DNA of 37,868 bases from Burkholderiales bacterium. Lineage in GTDB: Bacteria > Pseudomonadota > Gammaproteobacteria > Burkholderiales > Burkholderiaceae_C. A program made the position numbers and the translations under genes. The notes below the pieces were generated by a model. That model worked only from the letters and a program-made list of their open reading frames with translations, did not search any database and was not told where the DNA came from. How positions within the stretch are numbered: the stretch's first letter is position 1; each line of letters begins with the position of its first letter. This document shows, piece after piece, positions 1-7,834 of the stretch. The DNA lies in NCBI GenBank assembly GCA_017302495.1, contig JAFLDG010000005.1, positions 1 to 37,868 of the forward strand. Direction: 5' to 3'.

Positions 1-770
1 GCGACCAGCCGCCACCCGGGCCGCTGCGCCAGCCAGGCGCGCAGCGCCGGGTGCTCGGGGTCGATACCGTGCAGCAGCACGTGCCGGTGTTCGGGCCAGG
101 TGGCGGCGAGGCGGTCGAGGAACTGGACGTAGGACGAGATCCGGTGGGCTTGCTCCGCCGGCAGCGGCAGCCAGGCCAGGGAGCCGCGCAGCGTTTGCGC
201 GAGCAGCAACCGGCGAGTGCCCGTGTCCGTTCGCAGGCTGGCCTGACCTGCCCAGACGAGCGCGCTGTCGCCGCGCGCCGCCCGCCGGGCAAGCGAGGCG
301 AGATTCGCTTGCCGCCAGTCGGCCAGCCCGCCATGGTGCGCCGCCCGCTCGGCCATGCGCGGTGCGTGCAACCCCGCCCGGGCGAGCAGGCGTTCCAGCG
401 CCCGGGAGCCGGGGGCACGGCCGTATCTGGCGCGGCACAGGGCGTCGACCGCCGGCATCGTCCAGAGCGCGGCGGGGCATCCCGCCAAGTCCGGCAGACT
501 CGACAGGACGGTCTGGACAACACCAGCCTCCTCTGAAGATGTGAGCGCTCGCCCTTCTCCTGGTTGTCGGCCACGGCCGCGACGCGCCAGGCCGGCCCAG
601 CCACGGCCGAGGAAGGCGCGATAGGCACGGATGACCGTGGGCGCACTCAGACCCGTCCGTTCCGTGATCTGCTGCAGCGTGAACCCGGCGAGGCGCAACT
701 CGACCGCCGTGCGCTGCGGCGATACTTCCGCCTCCTCGCGCGGTGGGACGACAGTTCGGGAAGCCGGCAT
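1..770 (-). CDS. HTH protein resembling an IS630-family transposase, catalytic positions substituted (partial, runs off the left edge)
   Basis: Reading the minus strand from the ATG at 770 gives 256 codons without a stop to the window edge, so the C-terminus is missing. Residues about 20-57 form a helix-turn-helix of the kind found at the N-terminus of IS630-type transposases (AGFTLQQITERTGLSAPTVI), followed by a basic linker. The rest follows the IS630 DDE fold: a D-W-R segment near 151, a strand LVWAGQASLRTD near 171-182, and YVQFLDRLAATWPEHRHVLL near 214-233 followed by HGIDPEH. In active enzymes the strand near 173 carries D-E and the later one D-N. Here they read A-G and H-G, so two catalytic acids appear absent; the third would lie outside the window. 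It is divergent from cysQ, 57 bp away, with a palindrome between them. I infer a domesticated transposase acting as a DNA-binding regulator. A decayed transposase is the alternative, though the frame is intact. Confidence 0.6.
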   Translation of the reverse strand, partial: MPASRTVVPPREEAEVSPQRTAVELRLAGFTLQQITERTGLSAPTVIRAYRAFLGRGWAGLARRGRGRQPGEGRALTSSEEAGVVQTVLSSLPDLAGCPAALWTMPAVDALCRARYGRAPGSRALERLLARAGLHAPRMAERAAHHGGLADWRQANLASLARRAARGDSALVWAGQASLRTDTGTRRLLLAQTLRGSLAWLPLPAEQAHRISSYVQFLDRLAATWPEHRHVLLHGIDPEHPALRAWLAQRPGWRLV

Positions 771-814
771 GAGGCCCAGGCATCAGCTCTTGCAAGTCAC
801 CGTCACTAAATATT

Positions 815-826
815 TATCGGACGATA
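815..826. promoter_or_regulatory. Palindrome in the divergent HTH/cysQ intergenic region (candidate operator)
   Basis: TATCG-GA-CGATA is a 5-bp inverted repeat with a 2-nt centre, ending one base before the cysQ ATG at 828. The self-complementary AAATATTT (808-815) abuts it. This short gap is AT-rich, unlike the surrounding DNA. Its position between a divergent HTH protein and cysQ suits an operator or promoter overlap. No convincing -35/-10 pair was found, and the call rests on symmetry and position only. Confidence 0.3.
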
Positions 827-827
827 C

Positions 828-1649
828 ATGATGACTCACGCGAACGGAAGCGCCGAGAATCCGCTCATTCACGCGAACAGTGGACAACTGCTCGAAGCCG
901 TCGCCGGCATTGCGAGACGCGCCGGGGAGAGGATCATGGCCGTCTACCAGGGCGAGTTCGAGGTCGGCGGCAAGGACGATGGCTCGCCGGTGACGGTGGC
1001 CGACCAGCTCGCCGAGGCGCTGATCCTCGACGAACTGGGCCGCCTCGACCCGTCGACTCCCATCGTCGCCGAGGAGAGCGTGGCCGCGGGCCGGGTGCCC
1101 GACGTGTCCGGCGGGCGCTTCTGGCTGGTCGACCCGCTGGACGGGACGAAGGAGTTCATCGGCCGCAACGGCGAGTTCACCGTCAATATCGCCCTGATCG
1201 AGGACGGCGCCCCCGTGCTCGGTGTGGTGCTGGCGCCGGCGATCGGCGGCGCCGGCGGACGGCTGTTCGCCGGCATCGTCGGCAAGGGCGCCTGGGTCGA
1301 GGACAGCGAAGGCAGGCGGGCCTTGCGCTGCAGGGCGGTACCGGAGGATGGGCTGACCGTCGTGGCGAGCCGCTCGCACGGCGACGCGGCCGCGCTGGAG
1401 GCCCTGCTCGCCGGGCGCCGCGTCGCCCGCCTGACCAATGCCGGCTCGTCGCTGAAGCTCTGCCTGGTCGCGGAGGGCCTGGCCGACCTGTACCCACGCC
1501 AGGGCCGGACGATGGAGTGGGACATCGCGGCCGGGCACGCCGTGCTGTGCGCCGCCGGGGGATCGGTCCGGCGGCTCGACGACGCAGCACCGTTGCGTTA
1601 CGGCAAGCAGGGCTTCGACAACCCGCACTTCGTGGCCGCGGGCCACTGA
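828..1649 (+). CDS. cysQ: 3'(2'),5'-bisphosphate nucleotidase CysQ
   Basis: Cytosolic Mg-dependent phosphatase of the inositol-monophosphatase superfamily that converts 3'-phosphoadenosine 5'-phosphate (PAP) to AMP. PAP is the by-product of every PAPS-dependent sulfotransferase and inhibits those enzymes. The 273-residue protein carries the family metal sites: AEES near 81-84, WLVDPLDGTKEFI near 99-111, and WDIAAGHAV near 231-239. The stretch RNGEFTVNIALI matches E. coli CysQ closely. It is about 20 residues longer at the N-terminus than E. coli CysQ; starts at 828 and 831 are adjacent, and GGA lies 6 nt upstream of 828. It is convergent with a heparinase-like gene. Four sulfotransferase genes follow at 12.4-19.8 kb, so its likely local job is PAP removal during polysaccharide sulfation. 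General sulfur assimilation is the alternative role. Confidence 0.95.
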   Translation: MMTHANGSAENPLIHANSGQLLEAVAGIARRAGERIMAVYQGEFEVGGKDDGSPVTVADQLAEALILDELGRLDPSTPIVAEESVAAGRVPDVSGGRFWLVDPLDGTKEFIGRNGEFTVNIALIEDGAPVLGVVLAPAIGGAGGRLFAGIVGKGAWVEDSEGRRALRCRAVPEDGLTVVASRSHGDAAALEALLAGRRVARLTNAGSSLKLCLVAEGLADLYPRQGRTMEWDIAAGHAVLCAAGGSVRRLDDAAPLRYGKQGFDNPHFVAAGH

Positions 1650-1716
1650 GCGCGCGCCGCGCGGCACCCTTGCGCAGCCGTCCCGGGGTACGCCGCGGCG
1701 GCGCGGGCCGAACCGC

Positions 1717-1750
1717 GGCGCAGGCGCTTCGTGGACCGTGCGCCTGCGCC
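1717..1750. terminator. Strong hairpin between convergent genes, probable bidirectional terminator
   Basis: An 11-bp perfect inverted repeat (GGCGCAGGCGC at 1717-1727, GCGCCTGCGCC at 1740-1750) encloses a 12-nt loop. It lies between the cysQ stop (1649) and the stop of the minus-strand heparinase-like gene (1758). There is no long T tract on either strand, so it may act as a Rho-assisted or mRNA-stabilising structure. Confidence 0.6.
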
Positions 1751-1757
1751 TTGCGGG

Positions 1758-4325
1758 TCAGGGCAGCAAGGTCCCGGCCCGATCCAGCGTGACCGGCGCA
1801 CCGCCGGCGACGCTCACGTTGAACGACGTTCCGCTCTTCTGAACCGAGACGGCCACACTGCGGCAGTCCTCGCGGATGACGGTCACGGTGGCCAGGACGT
1901 TGGCCGATGGTGCCGTGAACCGCGCCTGATACTGCTGAGGCCGCGCGAACTCCGGTGCCACTGCGAACCCGCTGGAGGTGGCGAACGCACCATTCGCGCC
2001 GTAGACCCGGATGCATGCCGCAGCGCCTTCGTGCTCGACCTTGGCAGTGCTTTCCGTTGTCGTGAAGGGCGCCAGCGCGTTGAAGTTCAGCTCGAAGGCT
2101 CGCGCCTTGGCGCTGCTGGCGTAGTCGTAGACGAGCAGCACGCGCTCGCTGCGGTTGTAGGCGACGGTGCGGATGGCGCTCGTCAGTAGCGGGTTCCAAG
2201 TGTTGTCCGAACTGTTCCAACCGCGGTAGGCGAGCGTGGCGTCTCCAGTGGCAGCAGTCCAGGCGCCCTTGGACTCAAAGTTCACGATCTCGCCTCGCGC
2301 ATCCATCGACAGCATCGGCCTGCCTGGAGCCGCGGGAGCGGGCACGGGCTCGGCTTGGCCTATGCCGCCGTCGAACGTCAGCGCGTTCTTGTAGCGCGTG
2401 GCCCGGCCAACCAGTGCATGATGGTTGGAAAGGTACCAAGGTCGATAGCCTCCCGGTATCAACAGGCTCTTACCTCCGGAAATTAGGGCGAACGCGTTTT
2501 GGTCGGCAAAGGAATGACTATGGGCGCCGAAGCGGCTGGACCGGAAGTACACGGTAGAGCGGTTCGCTGCAGCGTCAGGCCGGTCGTGAATCGCCACCAT
2601 TCCCGCGTCCCTGAACAGCCATGAGTGCCGCTCTGGCGCCATCGGTATCGGGCTCCCGCCGTACATCGCAAACGCGATGAAGTGGTATGGGCTTAGATAG
2701 CCCTTGGCATCGATGCCATCACCGCCCTGGCGCCAGTACCAGGAGAGTTGCGGGCTCCGGGTGAGAATCGCGAAGAGCCTAGACGTCTTATGCGCGTTGG
2801 TTTCGTAGTGGTTGTCACGATCAATCCCGTCGCCAGTTGAAGGGATGTGGCGGGCGTTGGGGGTGGTGTGCGCGATCAAGAAGTTCGGAAGATGCTGGAT
2901 CCATGGGTGGCGCCCATAGTCGAAGCCCGTCGCAGCCCGGACCGCAACGAGAACCCCGACCAACTCGTTCTGCGCCCACCATGCATACGCAACTCCTTGG
3001 CCGAATCCGCCATCCACATCGCCCCAAGGATCATTGAAGCGGAGCACGTACTCCCAGACGGATGCAAGCCATGCCCCCCCCTCCGGGAAGCCGTCTTCAC
3101 CAACCATCCACAACAGCGTCTCAATCGTCGCGCGCAACTGCTGGATCGTGTGCTGCTTATAGGGCTGCCTGTCGAGCTTGTCGAACTCCAGCATGATCGG
3201 CCCGAGCCGCACTCTCACTGACCCACTGATCAATGCCCTCTGCCCGGCCGTCAACTCGGAGCTGAACAGGTCGAGGCCTTTGGCGAGCGTTGCAGACAAG
3301 TTGGCGTTGACCAGGTCGTGGTTGACATCGCTGGTGGCCCCACCCGGATCCCAACCCGCGATGTTCATCAGGCGGGTTAGGCCAGCGTCGCGGAATCGGA
3401 TATCCCCGGACAAGCGCCAACCAAAGCCCAAACGCTCGAGCTGGATGTCTTCGCGAGACGCGATCCATTGGGTCTCGGCGTTCCAGTTCTTCCAACTACT
3501 CGTTCCCCTTGGTGGAGGCAAAGCGGGCTCAGCGGGCAGCGGCGCTACAAGCGCCTCCTCAGCGCCGCGCAGTAACTCGCGATAGGCGTCGGCATATTCC
3601 CCAATGCTCACCATATCCCGAATGTCCGCAAAGGACATCCCGTCCGGAAGGATTCGCGGTCTGGCCTTCGTCGCCGCCGCATTGGCGACGGCCTGCCCGC
3701 CGGGTGGAAGGAACACCTCGGCCTCGTTCGGTACCCGAAAGCGGCGTACGTTCGACAGGACCATGCCGATACCGGACTTCTTTGACCTGTAGCCGACCTG
3801 CCATTCGTAATCGCCAGCCGGCAGCGCGGAATCGTGGCGATAGCTCGCATTCGACACCTGCCTGGAGGCAACGGTGCTGCCGGCGGCGGTCTTGAGAACG
3901 AACGACCAGCCGAAAGAGGACTTAATGTCCTCCGGCACACGCCAACTGAACATCGGCGGGTTGTACTTCAGGACCTCACAGGCCCGCGGCAGCAGTCGGC
4001 GGTTGTTCCAAGTGCCGTTGTCGATGAAGTCGTCGCTAGGCCCTCGATCGCAGCCCGGCATGAACCCTTCGGCAACACTGTCGAGGGTAGAGTTCACCTG
4101 CCGTTCGTGCGTGCGGGCGTTGCCCGTGGTCGAGATCCGCAGGTTCTCCTCGAGACTTACGGTCGCCCCCTCGGTACCTTTACCGGCGCTGGCAGCATCT
4201 TGCACTGGCGGAGCGCTCGGCTGTACGTGAGAGGCTACCGGGTTATCACCTCCGCCACAGGCGCCAGCCAAGCAAATGACCGAGGCGGTGACCAGCTTGC
4301 GATAGTGCAGACGGCCGCTACGCAT
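1758..4325 (-). CDS. Heparinase II/III-family putative lipoprotein (copy A)
   Basis: Predicted polysaccharide lyase or hydrolase of the heparinase II/III superfamily, 855 residues. The N-terminus is a secretion signal ending AGAC at residue 23 then GGG, suggesting a lipoprotein, although -3 is Ala rather than Leu. A Ser/Ala-rich linker follows, then a DUF4962-like beta domain (NPPMFSWRVP near 122, YEWQVGYRS near 174), an alpha/alpha-toroid middle starting near PRILPDG (about 222), and a heparinase II/III-like C-terminal beta sandwich. Candidate active-site segments are DRDNHYETNAH, SHSFADQNAF and SNHHALVG. The start is supported by GGGAG 5 nt upstream. It is paralogous to the gene at 7835-10504, with near-identical blocks in the C-terminal half. 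The locus suggests trimming or turnover of the EPS, possibly sulfated; the substrate is not shown by sequence. Base composition looks less GC-rich than copy B. Confidence 0.85.
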   Translation of the reverse strand: MRSGRLHYRKLVTASVICLAGACGGGDNPVASHVQPSAPPVQDAASAGKGTEGATVSLEENLRISTTGNARTHERQVNSTLDSVAEGFMPGCDRGPSDDFIDNGTWNNRRLLPRACEVLKYNPPMFSWRVPEDIKSSFGWSFVLKTAAGSTVASRQVSNASYRHDSALPAGDYEWQVGYRSKKSGIGMVLSNVRRFRVPNEAEVFLPPGGQAVANAAATKARPRILPDGMSFADIRDMVSIGEYADAYRELLRGAEEALVAPLPAEPALPPPRGTSSWKNWNAETQWIASREDIQLERLGFGWRLSGDIRFRDAGLTRLMNIAGWDPGGATSDVNHDLVNANLSATLAKGLDLFSSELTAGQRALISGSVRVRLGPIMLEFDKLDRQPYKQHTIQQLRATIETLLWMVGEDGFPEGGAWLASVWEYVLRFNDPWGDVDGGFGQGVAYAWWAQNELVGVLVAVRAATGFDYGRHPWIQHLPNFLIAHTTPNARHIPSTGDGIDRDNHYETNAHKTSRLFAILTRSPQLSWYWRQGGDGIDAKGYLSPYHFIAFAMYGGSPIPMAPERHSWLFRDAGMVAIHDRPDAAANRSTVYFRSSRFGAHSHSFADQNAFALISGGKSLLIPGGYRPWYLSNHHALVGRATRYKNALTFDGGIGQAEPVPAPAAPGRPMLSMDARGEIVNFESKGAWTAATGDATLAYRGWNSSDNTWNPLLTSAIRTVAYNRSERVLLVYDYASSAKARAFELNFNALAPFTTTESTAKVEHEGAAACIRVYGANGAFATSSGFAVAPEFARPQQYQARFTAPSANVLATVTVIREDCRSVAVSVQKSGTSFNVSVAGGAPVTLDRAGTLLP

Positions 4326-4404
4326 GAGATCTCCCTGTTACCCATGCCCGCGCCGAGTTGCGAGCCCGCATCCCACCGAGAATATGTTCAAGGCTAAGTC
4401 AAGA

Positions 4405-4433
4405 ATAGGAGGCTCGCCTTTGATGAATGTCAA
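4405..4433 (-). promoter_or_regulatory. Candidate sigma-70 promoter for heparinase-like gene A
   Basis: On the minus strand a perfect TTGACA (4433-4428) is followed after 17 nt by TCCTAT (4410-4405), a 3/6 match to TATAAT. It lies about 80 bp upstream of the ATG at 4325. The -35 and spacing are good and the -10 is weak. Confidence 0.35.
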
Positions 4434-4511
4434 CATGGCTGAAGCTTGAACGCGCGCCCAGGAAAACCAGATTCCTTGGCGAGTGGTGCAATTCAGGGAA
4501 GGAGAACGTAG

Positions 4512-4748
4512 ATGACGAAAGCAACGCGGGCGAAGTACTACTCGCTTGAGTTCAAGCTGGTGGCGGTGCGATTCGTCATGGGCGGGCAGAGTATGGGGGC
4601 CACGGCCAAGGCCCTGGGCATAGCCGAGCAGGCGCTGCACAACTGGGCCAGGGCCGCGGGATCGGTGGTCCGCTTGGACGACAGCACGTCGCTTTGGTAC
4701 GCCAAGCCTGGGTTCGACAATCCACTCTTCGTGGCTGCGGGCCCCTAG
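4512..4748 (+). pseudogene. Chimeric relic: IS3-type transposase OrfA N-terminus joined to a CysQ C-terminus
   Basis: A 78-codon frame with a strong ribosome-binding site (AAGGAG at 4499-4504, 7 nt before ATG). Residues 1 to about 49 are the HTH_Tnp_1 segment of an IS3-family OrfA (YSLEFKLVAVRFVMGGQS, then AKALGIAEQALHNWARAA). The rest matches the last 29 residues of CysQ: GSVVRLDD then PGFDNPLFVAAG here, versus GSVRRLDD then QGFDNPHFVAAG at the end of the cysQ gene at 828-1649. The two cysQ tails are clearly diverged at DNA level, so this is not a recent copy of the local gene. The rest of the insertion sequence and of the second cysQ is missing. The best reading is a deletion joining an IS end to a second cysQ. 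Expression as a small DNA-binding protein is possible but unsupported. Confidence 0.8.
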
Positions 4749-4777
4749 CCGCCAGAGCGGGCGACTCCGTTCGAGGC

Positions 4778-5431
4778 CTAGTGGTGGCCTAGACAGACAG
4801 CCTGGCGTGTGCACTTGGTGCTCGTCTGCGGCCGACGGCGGACAACGGTCAGCCCTAGCGCGGCGGCGCCGACCAGGGCTAGCGTCCGCACACGAGGTTC
4901 GGGGACGGCGCCGATGGGCGTCCATACCGAGTACGTTACGTGGCCGAGCCCGAGTCCCTCGGTCTCACGCCATCGCTTGTAGCGATTTGTGGATCCAACT
5001 ACGTCTCCGGCTTCACCGGCAGAATTTCCAATATACCTGGTACGGACGTAACGCGGGTCCAACTGACTTAGCGCGACAGGGATGAATATTATGCACCCCC
5101 AAAGATGATCAGAACAGCCGCGAGTGCGGGACGGTTCGGAGTCGAAATAATCGACCAGAACGTCATTCAAAAGGGCCAGGCCAGCCGATCGTGTCAAACG
5201 TGCTGTGGCGAATGGAAAATCGGTATTCTCATCGCAACCATCGAAGAGGTCGACGCAGCTACCGTCCTGAAATGTCACGTCATAGACCATACCTTTTACA
5301 ACGACTCCGGACGCGCTGATCAGCATGCCATCCTTGATCTCCAACCTCACGGCAGCCAGGATCTGGCCCGCGGCGAGAGACAAGACAAGCGGGATAAGAT
5401 AGGCCATGAAGCGACGAAACGGATGGGGCAT
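4778..5431 (-). CDS. PEP-CTERM sorting-domain protein (candidate exosortase substrate)
   Basis: Secreted protein of about 217 residues. The N-terminal signal peptide (RRFMAYLIPLVLSLAAG, then a site near ILAA) is followed by a domain with paired cysteines (DGSCVDLFDGCDE; a later GC...WGC). The C-terminus carries a PEP-CTERM signal: AVPEP, a hydrophobic helix (TLALVGAAALGLTVV) and RRR. These signals are recognised by exosortases, and xrtB is encoded at 22187-23119. About 14 residues including two Cys follow the RRR, which is unusually long. ATGs at 5434 and 5431 are adjacent; AGGA (5442-5439) is 7 nt from the 5431 start, which is preferred over the upstream start at 5461. The body resembles a small uncharacterised PEP-CTERM family with a DGSC...LFDGCD signature. 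GC content is visibly lower than in the eps genes. Confidence 0.8.
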   Translation of the reverse strand: MPHPFRRFMAYLIPLVLSLAAGQILAAVRLEIKDGMLISASGVVVKGMVYDVTFQDGSCVDLFDGCDENTDFPFATARLTRSAGLALLNDVLVDYFDSEPSRTRGCSDHLWGCIIFIPVALSQLDPRYVRTRYIGNSAGEAGDVVGSTNRYKRWRETEGLGLGHVTYSVWTPIGAVPEPRVRTLALVGAAALGLTVVRRRPQTSTKCTRQAVCLGHH

Positions 5432-5554
5432 CATAGTATCCTGCAGTGCAGATCGCCGCAAACCCTCTCGCTCGTATCCATGCGGGCCTGCGCAGCTACA
5501 TAAGCACCGGAATTCGTAGCGAAGCGCTCTCGCCCCCCAAGCGCGGCAGGGAAC

Positions 5555-7597
5555 CTACGGTCGCAGACAGTTCACGTCTTCGCGTATCTCATAAATGTGA
5601 TCTGCGGCGAGGCCATCGGTCACGGTGATTATTCCGGATGGCCATTCGATACGCAGGCGATCAACGTGGGTGTTTAGCGCCAAACCGAAATGAATACGCT
5701 TCTGGTCTTGTGCGGCTCGATGCATTCCACCGCCCGCTATTCTCATCTGCTGCTTTCCGCCCGCTGTGGCGATCAGTCGCGCACCTATGGCATCGCGGTT
5801 GGACTGGCAACCAATCAAATCCAGTTGAATCCAGTGATTTCCTGAGCGAATGTTCTTCAGGAGCGTCCGGTTTCCAAATCTCAGCAGCGGACCGCACACT
5901 TCGCACCCTTCTGCTACGAGCACGTCGAGATATCCGTCGTTATCGTAGTCCGCGACACTCGCGACACCGCCGGGCTCCGCAGACCAAGCGACCGCACCGC
6001 CACCCGCATCCACTACTTCCAGGAAATAGTCACCCTTGTTCTCGAAGAGGCGGTTAGATTGATGAGTCGTGGATCCCGTGCAGGCCATGAACAAATCGAC
6101 ATCCATGTCGTTATCAAAGTCAGCCGCAATCACGGAACCGCACGACAGTGACTTGTTCAGACCCCATTCCTTCGCGCGATTCACGAACTCGCCGCTCTCG
6201 TAAAAGAGAAAGCTAGGTTTGAGGTCAATGCTCATCCGAAAGTCGAATCCGATGCCCTGGACGCTGGAAATCGGCCCGAAATCGACGTTCAGATCAAACT
6301 CCAGAGCTTCACCTGAAGCGCCTTTCGCATAAACGCCGATGCGCCCGTCCGATTGCCGCCCGATGTAAACACCGCGCGTCTCTCGCTGATCATCTGGCGG
6401 AACTCCCAACAAATCTGGATGAGCGGCGGAAACAGTGAACTCGCTCCAGACAAGTTTCTCGCCGAGATAGTCGCCGACAACTCGTCTCACGCTCACCATC
6501 TTCGCGCCCTGCCCGATTCTCACATCGCCTGTCTGCCAAGGCACCATCCAGAACCTGAAAGTAAGCATTCCAGCATTTGGTGCTAGCATGGTTACCCCGG
6601 GCCCATCGCTGATGTTCTTGACGAGAACGTCGACTCTTTCTCCGGAATCTGTGACTCGAAACGACCGTCCTGGCGGCTTAGTCCTAACGATGAACAATTC
6701 ATCCTGCAGATCACCGTCGAAGTCTGCAATTGCAGCATCGCGTATGTGCGATGGCAGTTCGTCGCTTGTAGAGTCTCTTATTCTGAATGGGATCTGAGTT
6801 ACATCACCGACCCTGTGGAATGCCACAGGGTGCGGACTATTCAGACTGAGAAGGTGATTCGTTCCGCGAAGACTAATCGTCTGGGCCATGAAGGCTTCGG
6901 ACTGCGTCTGCAGGGCCACCAATTCTGTAAATGTACCATCTGCCTGCTGCAACATCAGCCTACTCGGAGACTCCAGATCCTGCAGGCGCCTGCCATTGAC
7001 CATGTACAGATCGAGAAGGCCGTCGTTGTTCCAGTCGAGCCAAAGCGGGGTTCGCCCGCGCCCGCATCGATCATTGAGATTTCGGATGCGAGCCTCATTA
7101 GTCATCACCCCGCCATGATTTACATAGAATGGCTTATCACAGCACTTCGTACCACCGTCCCCTCCGGCTAATACCGCGAAATCCGGGTCTCCATCGTTGT
7201 CGAAGTCGGCCCATGCGCCACCGTGAAAATCGACGGTCGACCCGCTCCATGCCGTGTTGGTTATGTCGATGAAACTTCCGTTCCGATTGTTTCTATGAAT
7301 CGTGGGGCGGTACATGTGGTTGACGATCCACACATCCAGCCAGCCGTCGCCATCAATGTCGCCCCACGAGTGGCCGTACCCAGGGTGAAGAGCAGTTGAT
7401 ATACCAGCTTCGGCCGTCACCTCGCTGAACCACGCGTCCGTACTTCGCACACCTGGCAGGTCGGCATCTGCCACCTCCCGAGCACGGGAACCCTCGAGCG
7501 AAGCGGGTGGAGCGGGTTCGCCCCCGCCACACGAAGCTAGGGAAAGGGCCAACAGTGCCCCTGGAATCCGAGAAGTCCGACTTAAGCACTTTCGCAT
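5555..7597 (-). CDS. VCBS/FG-GAP repeat lipoprotein with ASPIC/UnbV C-terminus (CRTAC1-like)
   Basis: About 680 residues. The signal peptide ends in a lipobox LASC followed by GGG, so the protein is probably lipid-anchored in the periplasm or on the surface. At least six calcium-loop FG-GAP/VCBS motifs are visible: DIDGDGWLD, DFDNDGDPD, DWNNDGLLD, DFDGDLQDE, DFDNDMDVD and DYDNDGYLD. They imply an integrin-like beta-propeller. The C-terminus (GARLIATAGG, WPSGIITVTDG) is an ASPIC/UnbV domain as in bacterial CRTAC1 proteins, which are usually linked to surface adhesion or carbohydrate binding. The ATG at 7597 is preferred over GTG at 7612 because GGGGGTG lies 6 nt upstream. A hand count at 6241-6300 gives 32/60 GC, against 42/60 at 26101-26160 in epsE, suggesting separate acquisition. 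No catalytic function is claimed. Confidence 0.85.
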   Translation of the reverse strand: MRKCLSRTSRIPGALLALSLASCGGGEPAPPASLEGSRAREVADADLPGVRSTDAWFSEVTAEAGISTALHPGYGHSWGDIDGDGWLDVWIVNHMYRPTIHRNNRNGSFIDITNTAWSGSTVDFHGGAWADFDNDGDPDFAVLAGGDGGTKCCDKPFYVNHGGVMTNEARIRNLNDRCGRGRTPLWLDWNNDGLLDLYMVNGRRLQDLESPSRLMLQQADGTFTELVALQTQSEAFMAQTISLRGTNHLLSLNSPHPVAFHRVGDVTQIPFRIRDSTSDELPSHIRDAAIADFDGDLQDELFIVRTKPPGRSFRVTDSGERVDVLVKNISDGPGVTMLAPNAGMLTFRFWMVPWQTGDVRIGQGAKMVSVRRVVGDYLGEKLVWSEFTVSAAHPDLLGVPPDDQRETRGVYIGRQSDGRIGVYAKGASGEALEFDLNVDFGPISSVQGIGFDFRMSIDLKPSFLFYESGEFVNRAKEWGLNKSLSCGSVIAADFDNDMDVDLFMACTGSTTHQSNRLFENKGDYFLEVVDAGGGAVAWSAEPGGVASVADYDNDGYLDVLVAEGCEVCGPLLRFGNRTLLKNIRSGNHWIQLDLIGCQSNRDAIGARLIATAGGKQQMRIAGGGMHRAAQDQKRIHFGLALNTHVDRLRIEWPSGIITVTDGLAADHIYEIREDVNCLRP

Positions 7598-7696
7598 GAT
7601 CGGCACCCCCACCCCTAGCGGGATCTGACAGTCCCGTTATGGGGCCGCCTGAGCGCCAACTGTAGTGAGACAACCCTCGGCTCTCAAGCGCGGCGT

Positions 7697-7794
7697 GCCA
7701 ACTGCTTGACCATCGTCAAACACCAGCCAACTTGTCTGGCCGTCCGACCCGGTTGTCCGCGGGATCCGGTTTCAAGTCCTCTCGAGCAGTTGGC
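7697..7794. repeat. Imperfect 13-bp inverted repeat in the VCBS upstream region
   Basis: GCCAACTGCTTGA (7697-7709) and TCGAGCAGTTGGC (7782-7794) pair at 12 of 13 positions across a 72-nt spacer. They lie in the 237-bp gap between the heparinase B stop (7835) and the VCBS gene start (7597). No transposase lies between them. They could be a remnant of mobile-element ends or the arms of a long hairpin. Nothing else was recognised in this gap. Confidence 0.4.
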
Positions 7795-7834
7795 AGTTCC
7801 TCCGCCTCCTGCGCGAGCGCCGGGGGGGCCTCTG

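Noticed and set aside
51..831. Several plus-strand frames in the first 800 bases.
   Set aside because: They are shadows of the minus-strand HTH gene, which has a recognisable HTH and IS630-like fold pattern.
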